The notes below the pieces were generated by a model that searched no databases, was not told the origin of the DNA, and saw nothing but the letters and a program-made list of their open reading frames with translations. Source: Desulfobulbus sp. (lineage in GTDB: Bacteria; Desulfobacterota; Desulfobulbia; Desulfobulbales; Desulfobulbaceae). From it: DNA of 64,000 nt. Location of the stretch: assembly GCA_009780825.1 (NCBI GenBank), contig WQZH01000008.1, positions 20,343-84,342 of the forward strand, in the 5' to 3' direction. This document shows, in pieces, positions 19,623 to 29,713 of the stretch. The translations under genes and the position numbers were made by a program. Each line of letters starts with the position of its first letter. Position 1 is the first letter of the stretch.

Positions 19623-21554
19623 ATGTCGCAGGTTCTTTCGTCCCTTGCGTACAGATTGGTTTTCCGTAACTGGCTGCCGGGCCACCTGTTGTGCCGTAGA
19701 ACCGACTCCCCGAAACCAGCCTGGTCTCGACCGGTGCCGATAGTGATTGCCCAGCCGGTCTTCGCCGCCGCTGGGCCGCACGATGCGGTTGCCAGCGTCA
19801 ACATCCATGTTGCCGATCCCACCACCATCGCCGGGCTGGTGGTGGTCGTTCTCCTGATTCTGACTCTCATCATCCTCAATCAACGGAAAAAATCCATTCT
19901 ATCAAACACATCAAAGGCACTCGAAGAAACCGAGGCGCGCTATCGCCTCCTCTTTGAGCACTCGCCCATAGCCCTGGTGGAAGAAGATCTGAGCACGGTC
20001 AAAACCTTTCTCGATCAACTGCAGGCACAGGGCCTGACCAATCTCCACCACTACTTCGCCGACAACCCGGAAAGCCTGGCCCGTTGCGCCGCCATGGTGC
20101 GCATTATTGATGCCAGTCGGGCGGCGCTCGCCCTATACGGTGCCGCCACCCCGGAATCCCTGGGACAACTGACCTCAGCGCTGCCCACGGATCATCTCCT
20201 GCAATTCAAAAAAGAGATCTTAGGGCTCATCAAGGATGGCAGGAGCAAAATCGTCTTAGAAAACAGGACATTAAACGGCGACATGCTGACCGTCGAACGG
20301 CAAACGGTGGTTGCCGCCGGATTTGAACAGAGCTGGCGCCAAGTGTTCGTCACCATCACCGACATCACCGAGCAGGTGCGGCTGCGCAACGAAAACAAAC
20401 ACTTTGAAAAAAAGTTGCAGCAGACGCAAAAACTCGAGGCCATCGGCAGCCTGGCGGGCGGCATCGCCCACGATTTCAACAATATCCTGGCGCCGATCAT
20501 GAATCGGGCCGAGCTGATGCTCGCAGACAACGCCGATAACGAACACCTGTGCGAACATTGCCAGTGTATCGTCGATGCCGCCAAACGGGCCCGTGAGCTG
20601 GTCAAACAGATCCTCACCTTCAGCCGCCAAGTCGACCAGGAAATCACCCCGGTTTCGCTGGTCGAGATCATCCGGGAGGTCATCGGGCTGGTCCGTCCTT
20701 CCCTGCCCGCAACCATCGAGATCGAATGCGATCTGATCGACCAGCGCCCGCTGGTGATGGCCGACGCCATCCAACTCCACCAGGTGATCATGAACCTGGC
20801 GACCAATGCCTTTCATGCCATGGAAGACCAGGGTGGCTTCTTGCGTTTCCGCCTGGGAACCGTCACCCTTGGCCACGACGAATCCATAGCCAAGTCCATT
20901 GCCCCCGGACTGTATGTGCAGCTGCGCGTCGAAGATACCGGTCACGGTATGGACAAGGCCACTATGGGCAAAATATTCGACCCTTATTTCACCACCAAGC
21001 CCCGCGACAAGGGAACAGGCTTGGGGCTGGCCATAGTGGTCAGTATTCTGCGAGGTTACGGCGGTGAAATATGGGCCGAGAGCGAGGTCGGCAAGGGCAC
21101 GACCTTCATCCTCTATTTTCCGGTGGTGCAACTGGCCGCAAGGCAGCCCCTCGCGGAATGCGCCCCGCAAGAGCCGTTGCCGCGCGGCACGGAACACATC
21201 CTCCTGGTGGACGACGAGAAGTCAATAGCCGATGTCACCACCACCATGCTGGAATTCCTCGGCTACAAGGTAACGGTCCGGCTCAGCAGCTACGACGCCC
21301 TGGAAGCCTTTCGCAGTCTTTCCGACCGCATCGATCTGCTCATCGTTGATCTGACCATGCCCCAGATGACTGGTTTGCAACTCTACCGGAAAATAAAAAA
21401 TATCCGCCCTGATATCAAGGTGATCATCTGCACCGGATTCAGCGAACAACTGGATGGCGGCAGTGCGCGCTCCATCGGTATCGAGGGATTTCTGCACAAG
21501 CCGGTCGTCCTGTCCGATCTCGCCCGCTGCGTCCGCTCAGTCCTCGACGGTTGA
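19623..21554 (+). CDS. PAS-containing hybrid sensor histidine kinase with C-terminal receiver
   Basis: GSLAGGIAHDFNNILAPIMNRAEL; DTGHGMDKATMGKIFDPYFTTKPRDKGTGLGLA; receiver HILLVDDEKSIADVTTTMLEFLGY...LLIVDLTMPQMTG. ATG at 19623 preferred over 19224. Confidence 0.9.
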   Translation: MSQVLSSLAYRLVFRNWLPGHLLCRRTDSPKPAWSRPVPIVIAQPVFAAAGPHDAVASVNIHVADPTTIAGLVVVVLLILTLIILNQRKKSILSNTSKALEETEARYRLLFEHSPIALVEEDLSTVKTFLDQLQAQGLTNLHHYFADNPESLARCAAMVRIIDASRAALALYGAATPESLGQLTSALPTDHLLQFKKEILGLIKDGRSKIVLENRTLNGDMLTVERQTVVAAGFEQSWRQVFVTITDITEQVRLRNENKHFEKKLQQTQKLEAIGSLAGGIAHDFNNILAPIMNRAELMLADNADNEHLCEHCQCIVDAAKRARELVKQILTFSRQVDQEITPVSLVEIIREVIGLVRPSLPATIEIECDLIDQRPLVMADAIQLHQVIMNLATNAFHAMEDQGGFLRFRLGTVTLGHDESIAKSIAPGLYVQLRVEDTGHGMDKATMGKIFDPYFTTKPRDKGTGLGLAIVVSILRGYGGEIWAESEVGKGTTFILYFPVVQLAARQPLAECAPQEPLPRGTEHILLVDDEKSIADVTTTMLEFLGYKVTVRLSSYDALEAFRSLSDRIDLLIVDLTMPQMTGLQLYRKIKNIRPDIKVIICTGFSEQLDGGSARSIGIEGFLHKPVVLSDLARCVRSVLDG

Positions 21555-21605
21555 CCGCATCATCCCCAGAATCCTTGTTCCAACAGATGTGGACCGCGGC
21601 GCGGT

Positions 21606-22403
21606 TCAGGAAACAGGAACGAGATCCCTGCGGCCTTCGATGACAAGAAAATTAAGGGTGGCATGGATGGTAAACAGGGGAAAGAACAGGGCCATCACAA
21701 AAATATTCAACACCGGCACCATGCTGATCATGGCCGGGAAAAAACCCAGCCGGAAAGCGCATCCGCCATGCGACCGCAGCCAACCCAGCTTCTGTCCCAT
21801 GGTCCAGCGATAGCGGGAAGCCGGATAGTCGAGGAACATCAGGGCCGAATAGTATGCATAGAGCATGAACACCGCCACCTGCCCGACCACCGGCACGAAG
21901 TTGGCAAACAGGCTGACGACCGTGACCACCACGCCCACCGCGCCGACCTTGATCCCTTCGCGAAGATCGATCAGAGCACCGGCCAGGCTGAACACCGCCT
22001 CCCCTTCCCTGGCCTGAGAGCAATACCGGTTGCCGGTCCAGGTGCTGAGAAAGGCATAGCCGGGCGTGGTCAGGCTGTAGGCCAGGACAAAGGCCAGGTA
22101 GGAGGCAACGGTACGGGTCAGGAGCAGGTAGAGCCATTTCGTGGCTATCCATCCCCACCGTACCGGCCAATGCCAGAAATGTTCCACCGTGGGCGGGGTA
22201 GTGAAGAACGAGCCGGTGAAGTGATCGATCAGGTTCACGGAAAAATGATAACCCAGCCAGGTGAGAATGCCGGTCAAGAGCACGAGAAGCAAGCTCCAGC
22301 CCAGCAGGCGGGGATGGCGGAACAAAAAGGCGCAGGAGGTGGAAAACGGCACCCAGGAAGGTGCGGGCGTCATACCTTCGGGCCGTGCATTGGGCGCATG
22401 CAT
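21606..22403 (-). CDS. EI24 / CysZ-like membrane protein
   Basis: TSCAFLFRHPRLLGWSLLLVLLTG...VSLFANFVPVVGQVAVFMLYAYYSALMFLDYPASRYRWTMGQK; start uncertain (22373 also possible). Confidence 0.8.
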   Translation of the reverse strand: MHAPNARPEGMTPAPSWVPFSTSCAFLFRHPRLLGWSLLLVLLTGILTWLGYHFSVNLIDHFTGSFFTTPPTVEHFWHWPVRWGWIATKWLYLLLTRTVASYLAFVLAYSLTTPGYAFLSTWTGNRYCSQAREGEAVFSLAGALIDLREGIKVGAVGVVVTVVSLFANFVPVVGQVAVFMLYAYYSALMFLDYPASRYRWTMGQKLGWLRSHGGCAFRLGFFPAMISMVPVLNIFVMALFFPLFTIHATLNFLVIEGRRDLVPVS

Positions 22404-22505
22404 AACGAGGTCACAGAATCGGAATAAGGAAAAGGTCGAGGAGGGCGGCAAGCCTCTCCTGTTTGTTGTCTGGTGTCTGCCCGCCGGGCAGGGTGAATGG
22501 CGCTA

Positions 22506-22790
22506 TCACCCCTGATACACGCAACCGACCAGATCGGCCGTCTCGCAGTCGATCGCCTTGCCGTGCAAGGCCGCCACGATCGCCGCGACCTGCTCTTTGC
22601 CGTCGACCTCCAGCATAGTGCCCCGCTCATCCGCGTGTACCATGTACCCGTCCGAACGCAGGATCGACACGGCCTCTGCCAACCGATTGACCACCAAACC
22701 CAGCCGAGAAAAATCATTCATGTAAAAAAGCGGCCAATCTGCGTGGCAATTCACTGGTTTCCCTTTCTCGATCATCGGCAACAAACCCAT
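22506..22790 (-). CDS. Small conserved-looking hypothetical protein (94 aa)
   Basis: MGLLPMIEKGKPVNCHADWPLFYMNDFSRLGLVVNRLAEAVSILRSDGYMVHADERG...; GGGGGGA upstream; follows SPL-like gene in same orientation. Confidence 0.6.
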   Translation of the reverse strand: MGLLPMIEKGKPVNCHADWPLFYMNDFSRLGLVVNRLAEAVSILRSDGYMVHADERGTMLEVDGKEQVAAIVAALHGKAIDCETADLVGCVYQG

Positions 22791-22900
22791 GTTCCCCCCT
22801 CTCTCTTGTTGTGTGCGGTGCATCCGCAGCCCGTCGTGCATCCTTGCTCCCTGAGCGAACCATACCTTTTTCCGGGCAAAAAGCCAAGATACGGCCGAGT

Positions 22901-24019
22901 TCATCGCCAGCGGGCCGCCCGATCCAGCATCGCCGGCAATCCGCCGTGGTCGGCGGGGACAAAGCCGAACACCTCTTGCCAGATGGCGTCGTTTTCCATA
23001 CAGAAATACAGACAGGTGCGGGGATGGGCCCGCCGGCGCAATCCATCGAGAATCAGCCGGTACATGCCCACCCGCTGCGGGCGGATATAGCGGCGTTTGC
23101 CGTCAAGGCCATCGATGAATTCCTGATAAAAGAAGCGCGAGGCAGGAAAGCGCGCAGCCGCGATCTGCTTGAGCGGCGGCAGATAACGCAGGGCCCCCAG
23201 GCTGATCCAGGCGATGGACTCGGCTGGCACCGCGGCAAACAGCCGGTCGATGGTGAAGCTATAGCCGTCCTGCCAGCCGGGATGCAGGATGATCGGGTCG
23301 AAATGAAATGCCAAGGAATACCCCCAAGCGGCGCAGCGGGCAGCGGCCCGCAGCCTTTCCTCCAAGGCGGCGGTGCGAATCTCTTCCCGGGCCATGACCG
23401 GCGGGCTGTTGAGCGACCAGGCGACAATGGTCCGCCCCCGGTGATCGAGCCCCTCCAGGTTTGCGATATTGACGCTCTTGGTCTTCAACTCCAGCACCGC
23501 GTTGTTCTGCCCGGCCATGTACGTAACCAGGCGAGGACTCAACCGGGTCAGGCTGTCCAAGGCCAAGCTGTCGGTGAATTCGCCGGTGCCGATGCGGAAA
23601 AACCGGTTTGGCTCTGCAGCGAGTGCCTGGTCGAGTTCGGCGAACAGGTCCTCGACATTGACGAAGAAACTGAGCCAGGGATTGTTGAGATAGGCCTGGA
23701 GGATGCAGTAGACGCAATCCATGGGGCAGTTCATGCCGATATTGAGCACCTGGTAGTCACAGCAACGGTACTCGCGGGTACCCGGGCAGGGCTTGAAAAA
23801 AGCGCCGCGGTTGCGGCAGAGCAGGAGATGACGTTTGCCGGCGGTGAGGTTGGCCGGATAGTCGCCGTCCATGGCGGGCGTATCCCGAGCGCCGACCACG
23901 GTCACCGGCAGGTTGGCCCGGGCGATGATTTCCCGGGTGTAGAGCAGATCGAGGCAGTCTTCGGCCACATGGAGTCTGGTGACGAAGTGGGCCGGATCGT
24001 TGCCGCACCTCCGATTCAT
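22901..24019 (-). CDS. Radical SAM protein, spore photoproduct lyase (SPL)-like family
   Basis: CCDYQVLNIGMNCPMDCVYCILQAYLNNPWLSFFVNVEDL; SPL-type CxxxCxxC-like cluster; TGEFTDSLALD; start overlaps the upstream GT2 stop. Confidence 0.85.
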   Translation of the reverse strand: MNRRCGNDPAHFVTRLHVAEDCLDLLYTREIIARANLPVTVVGARDTPAMDGDYPANLTAGKRHLLLCRNRGAFFKPCPGTREYRCCDYQVLNIGMNCPMDCVYCILQAYLNNPWLSFFVNVEDLFAELDQALAAEPNRFFRIGTGEFTDSLALDSLTRLSPRLVTYMAGQNNAVLELKTKSVNIANLEGLDHRGRTIVAWSLNSPPVMAREEIRTAALEERLRAAARCAAWGYSLAFHFDPIILHPGWQDGYSFTIDRLFAAVPAESIAWISLGALRYLPPLKQIAAARFPASRFFYQEFIDGLDGKRRYIRPQRVGMYRLILDGLRRRAHPRTCLYFCMENDAIWQEVFGFVPADHGGLPAMLDRAARWR

Positions 24020-24867
24020 GGAGCAATATCTCCTGTTTTTTGATAGTGCGTTGCCAGGCTCAGATAGCGTTCCCCCTCTTCCGGGCGGCCGTGCTTGGTG
24101 CAACCCTGGCCATAGATCCGGCATTTTCGCGCCAGTTCGGCCACGGCCTCGCGCCGCTGACCGGATCGCAGCACGCCCGAATCGAGCAGCGCGCACAGGG
24201 AACGGATGCGAAAAACATCCATGCCCTGCCGGTGGATCACAGAAAGCTGATCGTCCCTGCCGCCATCCTTGCCGGTCAACGGCTCAGGGATGAGCAAAAA
24301 GGGTTCGCGGCAGCCGACCCGCAGCCAGAGGTCGTAATCCTCGCAGCAGGGCAGCGATTCGTCGAACAGTCCATACCGGTCGAACAATTCTCGCCGCGCC
24401 ATGACCGTGGACATGCCGACCACACACATCCGCAGACTGGCGGCAAAGATGTCGCCGGTCGGTGGATCGTGCTTCTTTTTTTGGTTCACCCACCGCCCCC
24501 GGCGGAACCAGATTTCGCGGGTATGGGCGATGAGCGCTTCCGGCCGGACTGCCATGGCCGCCGCCTGCATGACCAGCTTGTCGGGCAGCCACCAGTCGTC
24601 GGAATCGAGAAAGGCGAGCAACTGCCCCTGCGCCAGACGGATGCCGGTATTGCGGGCTGCGGCCGCGCCCTGATTGCGCTGCCGCACCAGCCTGACAGGC
24701 ACGGCAGCGCCGGCGGCCATCCTCTCGACCAGCGTGGCGGTGGCGTCGGTGGAACCGTCATCGACCACGATCAACTCGTCGCAAGCCCGTCGTTGCGCCA
24801 ACACCGAGCCGATGGCGCGCTCCAAGAAAGACGCCCGGTTATGGGTGGGGATGATGGCTGAAATCAT
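24016..24867 (-). CDS. Glycosyltransferase family 2
   Basis: MISAIIPTHNRASFLERAIGSVLAQRRACDELIVVDDGSTDATATLVERM...LLAFLDSDDWW. Confidence 0.92.
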   Translation of the reverse strand: MISAIIPTHNRASFLERAIGSVLAQRRACDELIVVDDGSTDATATLVERMAAGAAVPVRLVRQRNQGAAAARNTGIRLAQGQLLAFLDSDDWWLPDKLVMQAAAMAVRPEALIAHTREIWFRRGRWVNQKKKHDPPTGDIFAASLRMCVVGMSTVMARRELFDRYGLFDESLPCCEDYDLWLRVGCREPFLLIPEPLTGKDGGRDDQLSVIHRQGMDVFRIRSLCALLDSGVLRSGQRREAVAELARKCRIYGQGCTKHGRPEEGERYLSLATHYQKTGDIAP

Positions 24868-25058
24868 GCCAGCTGCGCCAGCATACTGGATGGGGCCGAT
24901 CGGCCCGGACTGGCGGTCGGAGCCGCATCCGCCAATTTATTATAGCGGTTTGCCGGCGATATAGTATAGTAACGCCTCAAATTCATAGTCACTTCTGCGC
25001 CTTGACCCTTGCTTTTCCGGCGTTCCGGTTCCGTGTATGGACTTGACCAGGCTCTCCT

Positions 25059-26564
25059 ATGTACACAGACATTCTCATCAATGCAACCTTCTACGAGAAC
25101 CGGATCGCCCTGGTGGAAAACGGCAAACTGCGCGAATTGCACATCGAGCGGATTGCGAAACAGGGTCTGATCGGCAACATCTACCTGGGCCGGGTGGTCC
25201 GAGTTCTGCCGGGCATTGACGCCGCCTTCGTCGATATCGGTCTGGAACGTACCGGATTTCTCTACGTCGACGAGGCGCTCTACATTTTTTCCGAGAATTA
25301 TCAGCGGGTCGCCAGGGAAAACAAGCTGCGGTCAACCTTGCCCACCTCCTTGTCTCCTGCTCCGGCGATCAATGAAATCCTCAGGGAAGGCCAGGAAATT
25401 CTGGTGCAGATCGCCAAAGAACCGATCGGCTCCAAGGGGGCCCGCCTGACCTGCAACATCACCCTGCCCTGCCGCAACTTGGTATTCATGCCGCTGACCG
25501 ACCATATCGGCATCTCCCGCAAGATCGAGGACGAGATCACCCGCCAGCTTTTGCGCGACCGGATCGAGGTGTTGCGGCCACCGGGCACGGGCTTCATCAT
25601 GCGCACCGTGGCCGAGCATATCGACAACGAGGCCCTGGAAGCGGACATGGAATTTCTCCTGCTGCTGTGGGATGAAATCCTCACCAATGTACAGCGGGCG
25701 CCGGTTCCCTCCCTCATCTACCGAGATCTCGACATCATTCTTCGCTCGGTGCGTGATTTTTTCACCGAGGACATCAACGAACTGGTGATCGACAATTTCG
25801 AAGTCTATGAGCAGCTGCTTGCCTACGCCAAGACCTTTGCCCCGCAACTGCAGGACAAGATCACCTACTATGACTCCGACCTGCCGTTGTTCGAGCGGTA
25901 TGGGGTGGAAGCGGACATCAACAGTGCCCTGGACAAAAAGGTGTGGCTGCGCTCCGGCGGCTATATCATCATTGAGACCACCGAGGCCCTGACCGTCATC
26001 GACGTCAATACCGGCCGCTATGTCAATGCCTCCGATCTGAACGAAACCATCTTCAAAACCAACATGGAGGCTGTCTGCGAGATTGCCCATCAACTGCGCC
26101 TGCGCAATCTGGGCGGGATCATCATCATCGATTTCATCGACATGAACAACGAACAGCATCGCGAGGAGCTGTTCGCCGCCTTTCAAGAGACGATGCGTGC
26201 CGATAAAAGCAAGGTCAATATCCTCAAACTCTCGGAATTCGGCCTGGTGCAGATGACCCGCAAACGGCTGTCGGAAAGTCTCATGCAGACCATGCGCGAA
26301 CCCTGCCTCTACTGCGGCGGAGACGGATTCATCAAGTCGAGGCGCACCATCTGCCATGAGATATTCCGCAAGATCAGCCGCGACGCCCGCAAGATAGGCG
26401 GCGCGCACGTCACGATCAAGGTGCATCCCCATATCGCGGAGATGCTGCTGGCCGAGGAATCGTACACCATCGAGTTGCTGGAGCAGCAGACAGGAAAGCG
26501 GTTCACCATCATCCCGGTCCCCGACATGCATATCAAGCGATACGACGTCATCTGGAATGAATAG
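25059..26564 (+). CDS. rng: Ribonuclease E/G (RNase G)
   Basis: 501 aa; IGNIYLGRVVRVLPGIDAAFVDIGLERTGFLYVDE (S1), LTVIDVNTGRYV, PCLYCGGDGFIKS zinc link. Confidence 0.95.
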   Translation: MYTDILINATFYENRIALVENGKLRELHIERIAKQGLIGNIYLGRVVRVLPGIDAAFVDIGLERTGFLYVDEALYIFSENYQRVARENKLRSTLPTSLSPAPAINEILREGQEILVQIAKEPIGSKGARLTCNITLPCRNLVFMPLTDHIGISRKIEDEITRQLLRDRIEVLRPPGTGFIMRTVAEHIDNEALEADMEFLLLLWDEILTNVQRAPVPSLIYRDLDIILRSVRDFFTEDINELVIDNFEVYEQLLAYAKTFAPQLQDKITYYDSDLPLFERYGVEADINSALDKKVWLRSGGYIIIETTEALTVIDVNTGRYVNASDLNETIFKTNMEAVCEIAHQLRLRNLGGIIIIDFIDMNNEQHREELFAAFQETMRADKSKVNILKLSEFGLVQMTRKRLSESLMQTMREPCLYCGGDGFIKSRRTICHEIFRKISRDARKIGGAHVTIKVHPHIAEMLLAEESYTIELLEQQTGKRFTIIPVPDMHIKRYDVIWNE

Positions 26565-26646
26565 CGGAATCGAGCATCCTCCCATCATGGATTGATGCGC
26601 TCCTTGGCGCTGCTCGACTTCAAGACCTTACGCGAATCAACTGACC

Positions 26647-28023
26647 ATGGCACGATACATCCGGCTGCGCCACTCCTCACGAAGAAGCGGTTTCCTCAAA
26701 ACTCTGCTGCTCACCCTGGCAACGGTCGCGGTCCTGGCGATGGCGGGAGTGGGCGTATTGCTCTTCGAATTCGAAAAGCCGACCCTGGTGCTGGACAAAG
26801 AAATCAAATACCTGGGCGGCAAAGTCGAGTTGCCTTTGCGGGCCACCGACCAAAAAAGCGGCATCCGGAGCCTCACCATCACCCTGGTCCAAGGCGACAC
26901 TTCCGCCGTCCTGCTGGAAAAATCCTTTCCCCGCCAAGCCTGGTTCAAGCCGGCGGGACCGACCTCCCTGAACGAAAAAGTTCTCATCGATGCCCAGAAA
27001 GCCGGGATCAAAGAAGGCAAGGCGGAATTGATCGTCTCGGTGCGTGATTTCTCTTTGAACAATTTGTTCAGGGGCAATGAGACCCTGCGACGGTTGCCGG
27101 TGACCATGGATACCACCCCGCCGGTGGTGAAGATTCTTCACGCCCAGCGAACCATCCGTTCCGGCGGCAGCGGCATGGTTCTCTACGCCATATCCGAACC
27201 GCCGGGCAAACATGGAGTCGCCATCGACAACGCCTTTTTCCCGGGCTTTCCCGTCGGCAAAAATAACGCCTATGTATGTTACTTCGCCCTGCCCTGGGAT
27301 ACCGGGCCACCGGCAAAGATGCGGCTCATCGGCAGCGACGAGGCCGGCAACGAAGTTGTGCTGCCTCTGCCCACCACCTTCAAGAAGGAAGCGGTCAAAC
27401 GGGACAGCATCAACCTCTCCGATCGTTTCCTCCAGCAGAAAATGCCGGAGTTTGAGCAGCATTATCCGGAGATGAAGGGAACGCTGGTCGAGAAATATCT
27501 CTATGTCAACAACCAGATCCGCCGGAGCAACACCGAGACCATTACCCAAATCTGCGCCGCCACCGATCCGCAGCAACTGTGGGCCGACCGCTTCCTGCGC
27601 ATGTTCGGCTCCACCCGGGCCGGATTCGCCGACCAGCGCACCTACCTGTACAATGGCACAGCCGTCGATACCCAGACCCATCTCGGGGTCGACATCGCCT
27701 CGCTGGAACAGGCTGAAATCCGCGCCGCCAACCGGGGCAAGGTGGTCTTTACGGGTTATCTCGGCATTTACGGCAACACCGTGATCATCGACCATGGCCA
27801 GGGCATCACCAGCCTCTACTCCCATTTGAGCAGTATCGACACCACCGTGGGCGCCCTGGTGGAGAAGGATCAGCCGATCGGCCACTCAGGCGCCACGGGC
27901 ATGGCCGGCGGCGACCATCTCCATTTCTCCATGTTGGTGCACGGCCTCTTCGTCACTCCGGTGGAATGGTGGGATCAACATTGGATCGATGTCAACATCA
28001 AGTCCGCTCTCAATGCGCTTTGA
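26647..28023 (+). CDS. M23 family metallopeptidase (peptidoglycan endopeptidase, membrane-anchored)
   Basis: 458 aa; THLGVDIASLEQAEIRAANRGKVVFTGYLGIYGNTVIIDHGQGITSLYSHLSS...GDHLHFSM. Confidence 0.92.
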   Translation: MARYIRLRHSSRRSGFLKTLLLTLATVAVLAMAGVGVLLFEFEKPTLVLDKEIKYLGGKVELPLRATDQKSGIRSLTITLVQGDTSAVLLEKSFPRQAWFKPAGPTSLNEKVLIDAQKAGIKEGKAELIVSVRDFSLNNLFRGNETLRRLPVTMDTTPPVVKILHAQRTIRSGGSGMVLYAISEPPGKHGVAIDNAFFPGFPVGKNNAYVCYFALPWDTGPPAKMRLIGSDEAGNEVVLPLPTTFKKEAVKRDSINLSDRFLQQKMPEFEQHYPEMKGTLVEKYLYVNNQIRRSNTETITQICAATDPQQLWADRFLRMFGSTRAGFADQRTYLYNGTAVDTQTHLGVDIASLEQAEIRAANRGKVVFTGYLGIYGNTVIIDHGQGITSLYSHLSSIDTTVGALVEKDQPIGHSGATGMAGGDHLHFSMLVHGLFVTPVEWWDQHWIDVNIKSALNAL

Positions 28024-29518
28024 CCAACGCCAGGACGAAACAGCGGCCCAGATGGGCATGAACAGCGGCAGCAGAAGCCGCTGGCGCCCGCCATTGCTGC
28101 TGTACAGTTACATTGCCTCCGAGATGCTGGCCCCTTTTTTTGCCAGTCTGCTCATTCTCTACGGCGTCTTCTTTCTGATCCGCCTCATCCCGCTGCTGGA
28201 CATCGTTCTTTCCCTGCGCATCGGTCTGGCCGATTTCATCCGGCTGTTCGCCTATATCTTTCCCCACATGCTGCTCTACATCATCCCCATGGCCAGCATG
28301 ACCGGAGTAATCATCGGCTTCACCCGCCTGACCACTGACCGCGAAATCCTGGCTTTCAAGGCCTGCGGCGTGAGCCTCACCCAAATGATGCCACCGGTGG
28401 CGCTCACTATCGCTGCCATCGCCTGCCTGACCGGACACTTTTCCGCCAACCTGATTCCAACAGGGGCACTGGCGGTCAGACAGCTGATGTTTCAATTGGC
28501 CAAGGAGAAGATCGACAAGGGGCTCAAGGCCAAGGAGTTCACCGAGGCTCTGGGCGACATCGTCCTCTATGTCGACGAAATCGACGATCAGCAACGCTGG
28601 CACGGCGTGTATGTCTCCGACATGCGCGGCCGGACCCAGCCGCTGATCACCGTGGCCCAATCCGGCCACCTGGAAGCCGACATGGAACAGATGCGGGTGA
28701 CGGTAGTGCTCAACGATGGCACGCTGCACAACAACGACGGGGCAGACAACCAGGTGATCCGTTTTGCCCGCTATCAGTTGCAAATTCCCCTCCAGCCCCC
28801 CACCCGTATCGGCAATGAGGATGTCACCAGCCAGCACCGCGGCGCCATGAGCCAGGAGCAACTGCTCGCCACCGCAGCCAAGCTGCCGCCGGATTCTAAA
28901 GGAAGCCGGATGTACCTGTCCGAATACCACTATCGCCTGGTGCTGCCGGTCGGTTGCTTCATCCTCAGCCTGATCGGTATGCCCCTGGGATTACAGGCCG
29001 CCCCGGGCCGGCGGGCCGTGGGCATTCCCCTGGGACTGCTCATCTTTATGGTGTACTACATCACCCTGACCGTCTGCCAGAACATCAGCGAAGCCGGCAT
29101 GCTGCCCCTGGTGCCGGGCATGTGGCTGCCGAACTTTCTCCTCCTCTTGCTGGCCCTGTACCTCTTCCGGCGAGTGTACCTGGAACGCCCCCTGGTCCCG
29201 GAGCGGATCACCCATTTCGTGCAAAATCTGCACGCCCGCCTGCTTTTGCCCGCCTGGCAACGGTCTGTCCGCCTGACCAACGATACCTTCGCCAAATGGA
29301 AAGCGCAGAGGCCATCCGCCACGGATAACGATGCGAACGCCCTTCCCATCCGCGCCGACCGCACCACCGGTCTGTTCCACCTGCCAAACTGCATCCATTA
29401 CCACCACCTGGAATGCCAGCTTGAATTCAGCAACATCCAAATCGCTCGCGAAGCTGGATTCACCCCGTGCGCCGATTGCGCCCAGCCGTCTGAACGCAAC
29501 GAACAGCCGCAGTGCTGA
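28013..29518 (+). CDS. LptF/LptG family permease with C-terminal Cys/His extension
   Basis: LYSYIASEMLAPFFASLLILYGVFFLIRLIPLLD...IIPMASMTGVIIGFTRLTTDREILAFKACGVS; tail GLFHLPNCIHYHHLECQLEFSNIQIAREAGFTPCADC. Confidence 0.88.
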   Translation: MRFDQRQDETAAQMGMNSGSRSRWRPPLLLYSYIASEMLAPFFASLLILYGVFFLIRLIPLLDIVLSLRIGLADFIRLFAYIFPHMLLYIIPMASMTGVIIGFTRLTTDREILAFKACGVSLTQMMPPVALTIAAIACLTGHFSANLIPTGALAVRQLMFQLAKEKIDKGLKAKEFTEALGDIVLYVDEIDDQQRWHGVYVSDMRGRTQPLITVAQSGHLEADMEQMRVTVVLNDGTLHNNDGADNQVIRFARYQLQIPLQPPTRIGNEDVTSQHRGAMSQEQLLATAAKLPPDSKGSRMYLSEYHYRLVLPVGCFILSLIGMPLGLQAAPGRRAVGIPLGLLIFMVYYITLTVCQNISEAGMLPLVPGMWLPNFLLLLLALYLFRRVYLERPLVPERITHFVQNLHARLLLPAWQRSVRLTNDTFAKWKAQRPSATDNDANALPIRADRTTGLFHLPNCIHYHHLECQLEFSNIQIAREAGFTPCADCAQPSERNEQPQC

Positions 29519-29652
29519 ACGGACGCGACCGGCTGCCGCGCTGCTGGAAACGAAACAGATTCGCCCTGGAATGAAAGACCTCTCGGCCCGTTGCGAAGAT
29601 TCCGGCCATAGGATGGAAAAAAGAAAGCGCCCGCAACCTTATGGCCGGGCGC

Positions 29653-29689
29653 AAAAAAAACGCGGCGGGCCGTTTTCCGGCCGCGCCGC
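29653..29689 (-). terminator. Rho-independent terminator of the autotransporter gene
   Basis: Minus-strand gcggcgcggccggaaaacggcccgccgc hairpin followed by gtttttttt. Confidence 0.85.
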
Positions 29690-29713
29690 GCATAAAAAGA
29701 TGGCAATTATCGA

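Noticed and set aside
25332-26588. 418-aa minus-strand ORF
   Set aside because: Antisense shadow of RNase G in GC-rich DNA; no recognisable domains.
26677-27885. 402-aa minus-strand ORF
   Set aside because: Antisense shadow of the M23 peptidase gene.
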